DNA of 64,000 bases from JAEUJM01 sp041918615 (GTDB lineage: Bacteria > Actinomycetota > Acidimicrobiia > Acidimicrobiales > DATDAH01): NCBI GenBank assembly GCA_041918615.1, contig JAYRVH010000043.1:1-64000 (forward strand), given 5' to 3'. A program made the translations under genes and the position numbers. Below, in pieces: positions 22,925 through 31,461 of the stretch. The notes beneath the pieces are model-generated. The model was given only the letters and a program-made list of their open reading frames with translations, did not search any database and was not told the origin of the DNA. Position 1 is the stretch's first letter. Each line of letters begins with the position of its first letter.

Positions 22925-25671
22925 TGCCCCCCCGTTGTCACACCGTGGCGCGCGATGGCCTCATCGAGCGCTCCTCGGAGCACGCTAGCCAACGCCGCCA
23001 CATGATCCTCCGCCATGACGTCCATGTGGGATACCTCGATGCGACGAACGTCGACCGTGCCCCCCACCCAGTCGGACCATCCCATGGTGGCATCGACCGA
23101 TGCCGTGCCCTGCGCCCAGAACAAGGTGAGGTCGCCGCCGTACGGCGACGGCTGCCAGTCGGGGCCGGCCAGTCGCCAGTGGTGGTGCCACGCATACCAG
23201 AGGCGATGACTGGGCCGGATCTGCCCTCGACGCCGAAGGTCGAGCTCCCACTGCACCGGCAACACGTAGCGATCGAGGCCGATCCGCTTCACCAGGTGAC
23301 GTACGAGTCCCCGGGGAGCGTGCTTGGCCATGGACAGGTAGTACCGGGCGCGCTCCCGCCAGGGCCACCGAGGCTCGGCCGGCATCGGGACACCGAACCA
23401 GGGGCTCTCCGGCGGATGCTTGCGCGAGTAGGAGTCGCCGCGGTAGCCGGGGCCGACATCGACCACGCCCAGGAACGCGACGTCCTGGCCCTCCTGCTCG
23501 AGGCGGCGAGCCATCTCGAAGGCCAGAATCCCCCCGAAGGAGTAGCCCGCCACGTAGTAGGGCCCCTCGGGCTGGACGCGTCGGAGCTCGCTCACGTAGC
23601 GACGCGCCAACACGTCGATCGACTTGACCGGCAGGCGGTACCCGTCGAGGAACGGGGACTCGAAGCTGTAGAGGGGTTGATCGGCACCGAGCGAGGCGCC
23701 GAAATGGCGGTACCGGTAGGCCGAGCCGTAGAGGTCGTGCGCGAGGAAGAGCGGCGGGCGCTCGGGATCCCCCGGCTGCACGCATGCCGCCTCACCGCCG
23801 TGGTGGGTCTTGCCGCGGATGGCCCTGGCCAGGTCGGTGATGGTCGTCCCGTCGAGAAGGGCGGACATGGGGACCTGATGGCCGAGGCGCTCCTCGAGTC
23901 GCACGAGCATCTGGGCGGCGAGCAGCGAGTGCCCGCCCAGCGCGAAGAAATCGTCGTCGACCCCCACCTCGGGAACGCCGAGGACCTCCTGCCAGAGGAC
24001 GATGAGGTCCTCCTCGAGATGGTCCCCGACGACTGGCGGCGCAGCAATGGGCTCCGATCCGGGGGAATCGACCCCACGATCGATCAGCGCCTGGCGATCG
24101 AGCTTCCCGTTGGGGAGCTGGGGAAGCGACTCGCGCAGGAGGAACCACGACGGCACCATCGCCGCGGTGACCCGCTCGGCCATCGCGCGACGAATCGCGT
24201 CGACGCTGACCTCGCCATCAGCGGGGACCACATGGGCCACCAACGTCCGGGCGCCCGCCGAGTCGGTCCCGGTGGTCACCAACACGTCCTTGACCAGGTC
24301 GATGGCCAACAGCGCGTCCTCGACCTCGCCAGGTGCGACGCGCTGGCCGCGGATCTTCACCTGGTCGTCCGTTCGGCCCGCCACGGCCAGGTAGCCGTCG
24401 GGGGTGAGCCGGGCCACGTCGCCGGTCCGGTAGACGGGTACTCCCGTTCCGGGTTCGACACTCAGGACGCGCTCCGTGAGATCGGGGCGACCCCAATAGC
24501 CGGTCAGCAGGTACCTGCTGCGGACGAACAGCTCACCGGCGTCGCCGGTCGGGGCGAGGGTTCCGTCCTCGCGGCGGATCTCGAGGTCCATGCCCACGAT
24601 GGCGTGACCGACCGGCACCCCGCCATCGCCGAACTCCTCACCCGGAGCGGTGAAGTAGAAGGTGAGGACGCCGGTCTCGGTGGTGCCGTAGCCGTTGGCG
24701 ACGACCAGGTGCTCACCGAAGAGGTCCCGAACGAGCGCCACAGCATCGGAATCGACCCGTTCGCCCCCCAGGACGATCAGCCGCAGTGCCGGGAACGACC
24801 GGCCTGCCACCGCATCGACCAGGAACCGGGCCACGGTGGGGGCGACGTACATGACGGTGACCCCCTCGTCGGCGAGCCACCGCCCGAGGTCGGCCAGGCC
24901 CTGGCCCCGAACGTCGAAGGTGGTGAGCGTGCCACCGTTCAACAGCGGGAGGAACATCGGGTACGCCGCCACGGCGAGCGAGACCGGGAACAGCATCGGC
25001 AGCGTGTCTTCCGGGCTGATCGCCAACGCGTCGGTCGCCCCACGCACCAGGTGGAGCAACGCCCGATGAGGGAGCACGGCCGCCTTGGGGGCACCCGACG
25101 ATCCCGAGGTGTAGGCCAACATCGCCCCGCGATCCGGGCCGACCTCGATTGCCGGCGCCTCGCTCGACGCACCCTCGACGAGCGAGGTGTCGCGCACGAC
25201 GGTGACGGTGGTGCCGATCAGGTCGAGCGCAGCCTCGAGGTGTTCCTCGTCTGCCACCACCAGGCGCGCCCCCGAGTCGGCGAGGCAGGAGCCGCTGACG
25301 GTGGGCGCGGCCTCGGGGTCGAGGACCAGCACCAGCTTCCCCGCCTTCATGACGCCCAGCATGGCGACGACGAGGGGTACGTCGTGGGCGAAGAGGAGCG
25401 CCACCGGTTCCTCCCCGTCCCCCAGACGCCGGAGCAGTGCGTTGGCGAACGCGTTCGACGCAGCCTCGACTTCGTCGAACCGGCGCTCGCCATTTGGGCC
25501 GCGCAGGGCGACGTGATCGCCGAAGCGCTCGGCCACGGCCCGGAACCGGTCGCCGACCGAGCCCTCGACGGCCTTGGCCGGGAAGGGCTCGAAGCCATCG
25601 GGGGGGAACTGCGTCGCCCCCCAGGGCGGAGCGCCCGGCACCGTGATCATGGGCTCAGGGTGGTCGTCCAT
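22921..25671 (-). CDS. NRPS-like A-PCP-TE protein
   Basis: 916 residues with three domains. The adenylation domain spans about 30-530: LAYTSGSSGAPKAAV near 187, NGYGTTETG, YRTGDVARL, GRTDDQVKIRGQRVAPGE and LPNGKLDRQAL. The carrier domain has Ser582 in FFALGGHSLLA. The type I thioesterase spans about 640-910, with Ser711 in GYSFGG and a late His in VSHMDVM. There is no condensation domain, so it would load a single amino or hydroxy acid and release or transfer it by the TE. It is divergent from the carbamoyltransferase (59 bp apart). Decoration of the glycan with an aminoacyl group is a reasonable inference. The substrate cannot be read from the sequence here. Confidence 0.85.
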   Translation of the reverse strand: MDDHPEPMITVPGAPPWGATQFPPDGFEPFPAKAVEGSVGDRFRAVAERFGDHVALRGPNGERRFDEVEAASNAFANALLRRLGDGEEPVALLFAHDVPLVVAMLGVMKAGKLVLVLDPEAAPTVSGSCLADSGARLVVADEEHLEAALDLIGTTVTVVRDTSLVEGASSEAPAIEVGPDRGAMLAYTSGSSGAPKAAVLPHRALLHLVRGATDALAISPEDTLPMLFPVSLAVAAYPMFLPLLNGGTLTTFDVRGQGLADLGRWLADEGVTVMYVAPTVARFLVDAVAGRSFPALRLIVLGGERVDSDAVALVRDLFGEHLVVANGYGTTETGVLTFYFTAPGEEFGDGGVPVGHAIVGMDLEIRREDGTLAPTGDAGELFVRSRYLLTGYWGRPDLTERVLSVEPGTGVPVYRTGDVARLTPDGYLAVAGRTDDQVKIRGQRVAPGEVEDALLAIDLVKDVLVTTGTDSAGARTLVAHVVPADGEVSVDAIRRAMAERVTAAMVPSWFLLRESLPQLPNGKLDRQALIDRGVDSPGSEPIAAPPVVGDHLEEDLIVLWQEVLGVPEVGVDDDFFALGGHSLLAAQMLVRLEERLGHQVPMSALLDGTTITDLARAIRGKTHHGGEAACVQPGDPERPPLFLAHDLYGSAYRYRHFGASLGADQPLYSFESPFLDGYRLPVKSIDVLARRYVSELRRVQPEGPYYVAGYSFGGILAFEMARRLEQEGQDVAFLGVVDVGPGYRGDSYSRKHPPESPWFGVPMPAEPRWPWRERARYYLSMAKHAPRGLVRHLVKRIGLDRYVLPVQWELDLRRRGQIRPSHRLWYAWHHHWRLAGPDWQPSPYGGDLTLFWAQGTASVDATMGWSDWVGGTVDVRRIEVSHMDVMAEDHVAALASVLRGALDEAIARHGVTTGGQ

Positions 25672-25730
25672 AGGCTGGGAATCGTAGGGGTCGGTGGCCC
25701 CGGCAACCCAAACAAAGCTACCGTTGCCAC

Positions 25731-27560
25731 GTGAACATACTGGGCATAAGCGGCTTCTACCACGACTCCGCGGCAGCGCTCGTCCAGGACGGCGTCGTCC
25801 TCGCCGCCGCCCAGGAGGAGCGTTTCACCCGCAAGCGACACGACGCCGACTTCCCCGTCAACGCCATCTCGTTCTGCCTCCGTCGCGGCCAGGTCGAGCC
25901 CGACGGCATCGACGCCGTGGTCTTCTACGACAAGCCGATCACCACCTTCGTGCGCCTGCTCAAGACCTACATGCGCGTCGGCCCCAAGGGCTTCAAGTCG
26001 TTCCAGACGGCCATTCCCATCTGGCTCCGCGAGAAGCTCTGGATCCCGTACCAGATCGAAAAGGGCCTCCGCGACCTCGGCTACAAGATGCCGAAGGACC
26101 TCTACTTCACCGAGCACCACGAGAGCCACGCCGCCAGCGCCTTCTACCCCTCCCCGTTCGAGTCGGCCGCCGTCCTCACCTTCGACGGTGTTGGCGAATG
26201 GGCCACCAGCAGCGTCGGCGTCGGCAAGGGGAACAGCCTGACCCTCAACGAGCAGCTCAACTTCCCCCATTCGATCGGCCTGCTCTATTCGGCGTTCACC
26301 TACCACTGTGGGTTCCGGGTCAACTCGGGCGAGTACAAGCTCATGGGCCTGGCGCCCTACGGCGAGCCGGTCTACGCCGACCGGATCCTGGACAAGCTGG
26401 TCGACCTGCACGACGACGGGTCGTTCACCCTCGACATGGCCTACTTCGGCTACCTCTACAGCCTGAAGATGACGAACAAGAAGTTCGACAAGCTCTTCGG
26501 CTCGCCCCCTCGGGCGCCCGAGAGCGAGCTCACCAAGCGCGAGATGGACATGGCCCGGTCGATCCAGGAGGTCACCGAGGAGATCGTGCTTCGCATGGCC
26601 CGCCACGCCGCCCAACTCACCGGTGAGCGCAACGCCTGCCTGGCCGGAGGGGTGGCCCTCAACTGCGTGAGCAACGGCCGGCTCCTGCGCGAAGGGCCCT
26701 TCGACGATCTCTGGATCCAACCGGCAGCCGGCGACGCCGGTGGGGCCATCGGTGCCGCGCTGTACGCCTGGCATCAGATCGAGGGCAACGCTCGCCATCC
26801 CGACGGCACCACCGACGCCATGTCGGGTGCCTACCTCGGTCCCCGGTTCGACGACGAAGAGATCATCCGGTACCTCGAGGACTCCGGGTACGCGTACGAG
26901 CGTGTCGCCACCTCGGCCGAGCGGGCCGAACGGATCGCGGCCCTCGTCGACGAGGGCAAGGTGATCGGGCTCTTCATGGGCCGGATGGAGTTCGGCCCCC
27001 GCTCGTTGGGCCACCGCTCGATCATCGGCGACGCCCGCTCGCCCAAGATGCAGTCGATCATGAACCTCAAGATCAAGCACCGGGAGTCGTTCCGGCCCTT
27101 CGCCCCGGCGGTGCTCGCCGAGAAGGCCGCCGAGTGGTTCGACATCGAGGGCGAGTCGCCCTACATGATGATCACGGCGTCCGTGCGCGAGAGCCACTGG
27201 GCGAAGGCCGACGGCCACGCCGAGGACCTCCGCACCTGGGTGAACGAGGTCCGCTCCGACATCCCGGCGGTCACCCACGTCGACCACTCCGCCCGCCTCC
27301 AGACCGTGAGCGCCGACCAGAGCCCCGAGTTCCACGAGATCCTCGCCGCGTTCGACGCCCTCACGGGCTGCCCGGTGATGATCAACACGTCGTTCAACGT
27401 GCGCGGCGAGCCGATCGTGTGCACGCCCGACGACGCCTACCGCTGCTTCATGCGAACCGAGATGGACTACCTCGTCCTCGAGCACTGCATCCTCGAGAAG
27501 GTGGCCCAACCGGACTGGGACAGCCAGGACGACTGGCAGTCCACCTTCGAACTGGATTGA
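25731..27560 (+). CDS. NodU/TobZ-family carbamoyltransferase
   Basis: 609 residues from GTG at 25731. The N-terminal YrdC-independent kinase-like domain starts NILGISGFYHDSAAALV and carries the metal/carbamoyl-adenylate histidines in FTEHHESHAASAF (about 129-133). Later motifs are LTFDGVGEW, GEYKLMGLAPYG, CLAGGVALNC and FGPRSLGHRSI. The C-terminal part ends VMINTSFNVRGEPIVCTPDD. These enzymes move carbamoyl from carbamoyl phosphate to a sugar or cyclitol hydroxyl. It is followed after 2 nt by a PhyH oxygenase and then a DUF5989 gene, so the three form a plus-strand cassette. Confidence 0.92.
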   Translation: MNILGISGFYHDSAAALVQDGVVLAAAQEERFTRKRHDADFPVNAISFCLRRGQVEPDGIDAVVFYDKPITTFVRLLKTYMRVGPKGFKSFQTAIPIWLREKLWIPYQIEKGLRDLGYKMPKDLYFTEHHESHAASAFYPSPFESAAVLTFDGVGEWATSSVGVGKGNSLTLNEQLNFPHSIGLLYSAFTYHCGFRVNSGEYKLMGLAPYGEPVYADRILDKLVDLHDDGSFTLDMAYFGYLYSLKMTNKKFDKLFGSPPRAPESELTKREMDMARSIQEVTEEIVLRMARHAAQLTGERNACLAGGVALNCVSNGRLLREGPFDDLWIQPAAGDAGGAIGAALYAWHQIEGNARHPDGTTDAMSGAYLGPRFDDEEIIRYLEDSGYAYERVATSAERAERIAALVDEGKVIGLFMGRMEFGPRSLGHRSIIGDARSPKMQSIMNLKIKHRESFRPFAPAVLAEKAAEWFDIEGESPYMMITASVRESHWAKADGHAEDLRTWVNEVRSDIPAVTHVDHSARLQTVSADQSPEFHEILAAFDALTGCPVMINTSFNVRGEPIVCTPDDAYRCFMRTEMDYLVLEHCILEKVAQPDWDSQDDWQSTFELD

Positions 27561-27562
27561 GC

Positions 27563-28360
27563 GTGCCGACGGCCGCGGAGGACCGCCGCGGCCGATTTCG
27601 CCAGTACGGCTACCTCCAGGCGTCGGGCGTGTTCTCGCCGGCGGAGATGGAGGGGTTGCTCAGCGAGATCAGAGCAGCGGCCGCTCGTGCCCCGGAGGCC
27701 TGCGCCCTCAGCACGGGCGGCATGGACTTCTACAGCAACCTGCTGCCCCACAGCCCCGAGCTCCGACGCTTCGTGGTGGACCCACGGCTGCTCGACCTGG
27801 TCGTGCCCATCGGCGGACCCGATCTGTGGGTGCGCTGGGACCAGGCGGTGGCGAAGGGCCCCGGTGCCCCGGCCTTCCCCTGGCACCAGGACAACGGCTA
27901 CAACCGGTTGCGTCACGAGCACTACCAGGTGTGGGTGGCCCTCACCTCGGCCACTGCCCACAACGGCGGGCTGTGGGTGGTTCCGGGCAGCCACGAAGGG
28001 CCGGTTCCCCATTTCCGGGTCGGGTCTTTCGAGGAGGCACAGGTCGCGCCCTCCGGCGAGATATGTCTGACCGCCGAGGCGGGCGACGTGACCGTCTTTT
28101 CGTCCCTGCTGTTGCACACGACCCGTCCGAACACCACCGCCACCGAGCGTTGGGCCTACGTTGCCGAGTACGTCCGCCTCGGGCACTACGACCCGTTCGT
28201 GTGGCCCCCGTACTTCGTTGCCGCCCGGCGGGGGCGCCCTGCGCCCCGGTACGTCAACTGGTTCCGGGGGCGCCTGAACCCCCTCGAGCAGGCTCGGTAC
28301 GTCGGGCCTCGCCTGAAGCTGCACCGCGAAGAGGGTCGATGGCGGCGTGGGCACGCGTGA
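27563..28360 (+). CDS. PhyH-type Fe(II)/2-oxoglutarate dioxygenase
   Basis: 265 residues from GTG at 27563, two bases after the carbamoyltransferase stop. The iron triad is His108/Asp110 in PWHQDNGYN and His185 in LLLHTTRPN. GGLWVVPGSHEG matches the PhyH core strand. It probably hydroxylates the substrate that is carbamoylated, or prepares its hydroxyl. It is the smallest of three PhyH-fold proteins here and has no extra domain. The C-terminal tail is basic (LKLHREEGRWRRGHA). Confidence 0.85.
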   Translation: MPTAAEDRRGRFRQYGYLQASGVFSPAEMEGLLSEIRAAAARAPEACALSTGGMDFYSNLLPHSPELRRFVVDPRLLDLVVPIGGPDLWVRWDQAVAKGPGAPAFPWHQDNGYNRLRHEHYQVWVALTSATAHNGGLWVVPGSHEGPVPHFRVGSFEEAQVAPSGEICLTAEAGDVTVFSSLLLHTTRPNTTATERWAYVAEYVRLGHYDPFVWPPYFVAARRGRPAPRYVNWFRGRLNPLEQARYVGPRLKLHREEGRWRRGHA

Positions 28361-28395
28361 CGCCAGTGGGCACCCAACTGCTATCTTCTGGGTCC

Positions 28396-28563
28396 ATGTT
28401 GCGCATACGGCATCTGTTCCGACTGACCGGTGACTTCGCCAGCTACGCGGTGGTGAACCGGGTCTGGTGGATCCTCCCACTCATGATGCTGCTCGGGCTC
28501 CTCGTGGCGTTCATCAGCGTGGGCCAGGCGGCCGCTCCGTACACCCTGTACACCCTGTTCTAG
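28396..28563 (+). CDS. DUF5989 small single-pass membrane protein
   Basis: 55 residues from ATG at 28396, overlooked if only long frames are read. A basic N-terminus (MLRIRHLFRLTGDF) is followed by WWILPLMMLLGLLVAFISV as one membrane span and an ending APYTLYTLF. That size and ending match DUF5989 proteins, which regularly occur beside carbamoyltransferase genes in polysaccharide and secondary-metabolite clusters. Its job is unknown; anchoring the cytoplasmic enzymes at the membrane is a guess. It starts 35 nt after the PhyH stop. Confidence 0.8.
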   Translation: MLRIRHLFRLTGDFASYAVVNRVWWILPLMMLLGLLVAFISVGQAAAPYTLYTLF

Positions 28564-28698
28564 AGGCGAGACCCACCCCGTTCCACCACCCCGTTCCAGG
28601 GGCCACTGCAGGTTCTGGCAGCGGCGGGCCGCCTCGACGCGAGAATCCCCGCCGGCCCGCTGCGAGGACGCAGGGGCCGACGGGGATCCGTTCGTTCG

Positions 28699-28715
28699 AT
28701 CGGCGGAGCGCCGAT
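28699..28715 (-). terminator. Small hairpin at the end of the minus-strand PhyH gene
   Basis: atcggcg-gag-cgccgat: 7-bp perfect arms and a 3-nt loop, beginning 7 nt beyond the minus-strand stop at 28722. No T-run follows. It lies between convergent genes and could serve as a weak terminator. Confidence 0.35.
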
Positions 28716-28721
28716 ACAGGC

Positions 28722-29723
28722 TCAGGCGGGAGCGAGCTCCGACTCGGCTGCCGCACACGCGGGGCACAACATGGTGACGTTGCCCAACCAGCGGTCGGGG
28801 GCCTCCTCGATGCCCTCGCTGGTGCCGCACCGATGGCACCAGGGACGGCCGGCGTTGAGAGCACCGTGACGCTCGGCCTCGCGGTCGATGGCTTCACCGT
28901 TGGCGACCAACTCCTCGAGGCGCTCCTCGGTGAGCTCCACGAACTCGAAGTCGACGATCCCGAGGCTCTGGGCCGCCGGAGGCGGCGTGCCGAGGGTGAA
29001 CGGGTTGTTGTCGACCCAGAACGACTCGTCGATCTCGTAGGCCTCGATGGTGCCGTCGGGGTTGCCGAAGTAGTGGATCTGCTGTGCCTCCTCGGGCACC
29101 AGGTCGGTGATGGCCACGAGCCGCTCCTTCTCGGTGCGGTTCGGGTAGGAGAAGTGCAGCGTGGCGTGGTTGAACACGATCGCCTCGCCCGCCTTCAGCG
29201 GGCACGGCACGGCGTGGCGCTGCACGATCCGCTGCTCGAACCCGTAGAAGGGCGATCGGAAGGCATGGATGCCACGGAGGGTGGGCACCCACTGGTGACT
29301 TCCCGGCACCATCCAGAGCTGCCCGTTGTTCTCGTTGGTGTCTTCGAGAGCCACCCAGATCTCGCCGGACCGGTACTTGGTCTCGTCGATCAGGCTGAGG
29401 TCCTGGTGAAGGCCGAAGCCGCTCATACCGCCGGGCCACTTCGTGAGGAAGTTGGCGGGAAGGGCGCGCTGGCGGTCGAAGATCTCGTCCAGGTGGGGAC
29501 GCAGGATGTTGAGCACACCCTCGCTGATGGCCGCCTTGTACTCGGCGTCGTAGGTGTGGAAGGTCGAGATGCAGGCCCGCTCCGGGTCGCCCGGCGCCTT
29601 GCCGAGGCCGTAGTAGACGGCTCGCAGCGCCTCCACCTCATCCTGGTCCAGACAAGGGATCTGAACGTAGCCGTCCCGTTCAAAGATCTCTTGCGACTTC
29701 TCGTCGAAAAAAGTAGCTCGCAC
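28722..29723 (-). CDS. PhyH-type dioxygenase with C-terminal zinc ribbon
   Basis: 333 residues. The iron site is His106/Asp108 in FGLHQDLSL and His190 in ATLHFSYPNRT, with Arg201 close by for 2-oxoglutarate. After the barrel (about residue 265) comes a short helix. Then a ribbon, PWCHRCGTSEG and MLCPACAAAE, is a CxxC...CxxC pair not usual in PhyH enzymes. It resembles the N-terminal half of the neighbouring 554-residue fused protein, so the two are related. It is separated from that gene by 73 bp and may have its own promoter. Confidence 0.85.
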   Translation of the reverse strand: MRATFFDEKSQEIFERDGYVQIPCLDQDEVEALRAVYYGLGKAPGDPERACISTFHTYDAEYKAAISEGVLNILRPHLDEIFDRQRALPANFLTKWPGGMSGFGLHQDLSLIDETKYRSGEIWVALEDTNENNGQLWMVPGSHQWVPTLRGIHAFRSPFYGFEQRIVQRHAVPCPLKAGEAIVFNHATLHFSYPNRTEKERLVAITDLVPEEAQQIHYFGNPDGTIEAYEIDESFWVDNNPFTLGTPPPAAQSLGIVDFEFVELTEERLEELVANGEAIDREAERHGALNAGRPWCHRCGTSEGIEEAPDRWLGNVTMLCPACAAAESELAPA

Positions 29724-29796
29724 GTGCGCTCCTCGCCAGATTGCCGGTCGCAGGGATTATAGACGATGGGACCCGCTTGTCACGAGCGAAGCGGTC

Positions 29797-31461
29797 TCAC
29801 CGGTTCCCGTTGAGGATCCACTCGAGGCGTTCGAGTCGGGCCATCGCCCCCCGCGCCTCGGGGTACAGGCCGAATGCCCGTTGGGTGAGTGCGTTCACTT
29901 GGCGGTAGGGGGTGCGAAGCGGCCGGACGACTTCGAGGAGCAAGGTGACGCGGGGCTGGTCGGCGTCGTTCCAGGCCTCGTGCTCGAACGTGTCGTCGAA
30001 CAGGATGCTCTCGCCCTCTCGATACGACAGGGTCTCGTCGACCACCCGCAGGCGGCACGAGTCCGGCGGGTCGGGCACGATCAGCCCGAGGTGGTACCGC
30101 AGCACCCCGCGATTGGGGGCCTGGTGGGAGGGCAGGTGGGTTCCCGGTGCGAAGACCGAGAACAGGGCGGACTGGATGCCGGGAACCGCGGTGAGTGCCT
30201 CGGTGGTGATCGGGCACAGCGAGGCGTTGAAGCCGACCGGACGACGGTGGGCGAGGAGGATGAAGGTGTTCCAGTCGCCCTCGTTGCCCTGGCTGGCCCC
30301 GAGGATCTCCTCGATCCGGGGGACCTGACGGCTCACGAGCACCGCCTCGGCTTCGCGTCGGATGTCCCGCCACTGCCGCTCGAGGACACCGGTCCATTCG
30401 AAGGCGGCAGGGTCGAGCACCGGCCGGAGGTGCTCGGCGTGGCCGATGAGCCGGTTGTTCACCCGCATCAGGGTCTCGACGGCGACGGCCACCCGTCCCG
30501 GACCCTTCCCCTCGTCGGCAACGACCGGATCGACGGCCACCTCTGGCTCGACCTCCGCGACCGGCTCGACCTCGGCGGCCGTCCCGTCGGGCAGGCCGCA
30601 GAGGTCGGCGATGTCCGCTTCGGTGACCGTCACCATCGCCACCGGGCCCACCTCACGCCGCGGGTACCGAGACGGGAACTCCTTGGCCTGGAGCCCGTAG
30701 GGCGACTCCTCGACGAAGAAGGACTCGTCGACGTCGTGGATGGACACCGTGCCGTCGTCGCGTCCCACCGCATGGATGAGCCCGGCCTCTTCGGGAGCCA
30801 TCGAGAGGGCCACGGCCAATCGCGGTCGCTCACTGCGATTGGGGAACGAGCAGTGGATGAGGGCGTTGTCCATGATCAGGACATCGCCCTTGCGGACGGG
30901 TAGCGCCTCGAGGCAGTGCTCCTCGACGAAGTCGGTCACGCTCCCGTAGGGCCACCACGTGCGAGTTCCACGTGGCATGCGGTCGAAGCGGTGGCTGGCG
31001 GTGATCACCTGGAGGGGCCCGTTGTCGAGGTCTTCGTCGGCATCGTCGAGCGCCACCCACACGACCGCCGAGCGGAAGACCCGCTCGTCGACATAGCAGG
31101 TGTCCTGGTGGAGCGGCAGGGCGCTGTCGTCGCCGGGCCACTTCATCAAGAAGCTCGAGTTGAAGGCACGGTGGCGATCGAAGAGCGGGTCGATGACCGG
31201 AACGAGCACGTCTTTGACCATGGCCGTGGCGCGGGCCTTGCGCTCGGGGGTCGACACGGCGTAGGTGGGGATGAACCCGCTCATCGGCTCGGGGAAGATC
31301 TCGTCGTAGATCGCCCGGAGACGCTCGACCGTCTCGTCGTCGAGGAGCGGGAGGCGGAGGTAGCCGAGCCGGGCGAACTGCGCCTGGAGCTCGGGGTCGA
31401 GCAGGGTTCGCCGGTCCACGAGGACGGGCACATCGGTGGTCACGGAGGTGTCGGTGCTCAC
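29797..31461 (-). CDS. Fused PhyH dioxygenase / aspartyl-asparaginyl hydroxylase-like protein
   Basis: 554 residues with two Fe(II)/2-oxoglutarate domains. Domain 1 (about 20-285) is PhyH: His118/Asp120 in LPLHQDTCY and His203 in LIHCSFPNRS. An acidic proline-containing linker (about 296-320, EVEPVAEVEPEVAVDPV) follows. Domain 2 (about 330-545) is AspH-like: His446 in HLPSHQAPNRG, RYHLGLIVP, His494 in FEHEAWND and the trailing Arg504. Both metal sites look intact. It starts with GTG overlapping the asparagine synthase stop (GTGA) and ends the long minus-strand run. Two successive hydroxylations on one substrate are likely; the substrate is unknown. Confidence 0.88.
   Translation of the reverse strand: MSTDTSVTTDVPVLVDRRTLLDPELQAQFARLGYLRLPLLDDETVERLRAIYDEIFPEPMSGFIPTYAVSTPERKARATAMVKDVLVPVIDPLFDRHRAFNSSFLMKWPGDDSALPLHQDTCYVDERVFRSAVVWVALDDADEDLDNGPLQVITASHRFDRMPRGTRTWWPYGSVTDFVEEHCLEALPVRKGDVLIMDNALIHCSFPNRSERPRLAVALSMAPEEAGLIHAVGRDDGTVSIHDVDESFFVEESPYGLQAKEFPSRYPRREVGPVAMVTVTEADIADLCGLPDGTAAEVEPVAEVEPEVAVDPVVADEGKGPGRVAVAVETLMRVNNRLIGHAEHLRPVLDPAAFEWTGVLERQWRDIRREAEAVLVSRQVPRIEEILGASQGNEGDWNTFILLAHRRPVGFNASLCPITTEALTAVPGIQSALFSVFAPGTHLPSHQAPNRGVLRYHLGLIVPDPPDSCRLRVVDETLSYREGESILFDDTFEHEAWNDADQPRVTLLLEVVRPLRTPYRQVNALTQRAFGLYPEARGAMARLERLEWILNGNR

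Noticed and set aside
28564..28690. Strong bidirectional terminator between convergent genes
   Set aside because: Only broken GC inverted repeats are seen here; the small perfect hairpin at 28699-28715 is the better candidate.
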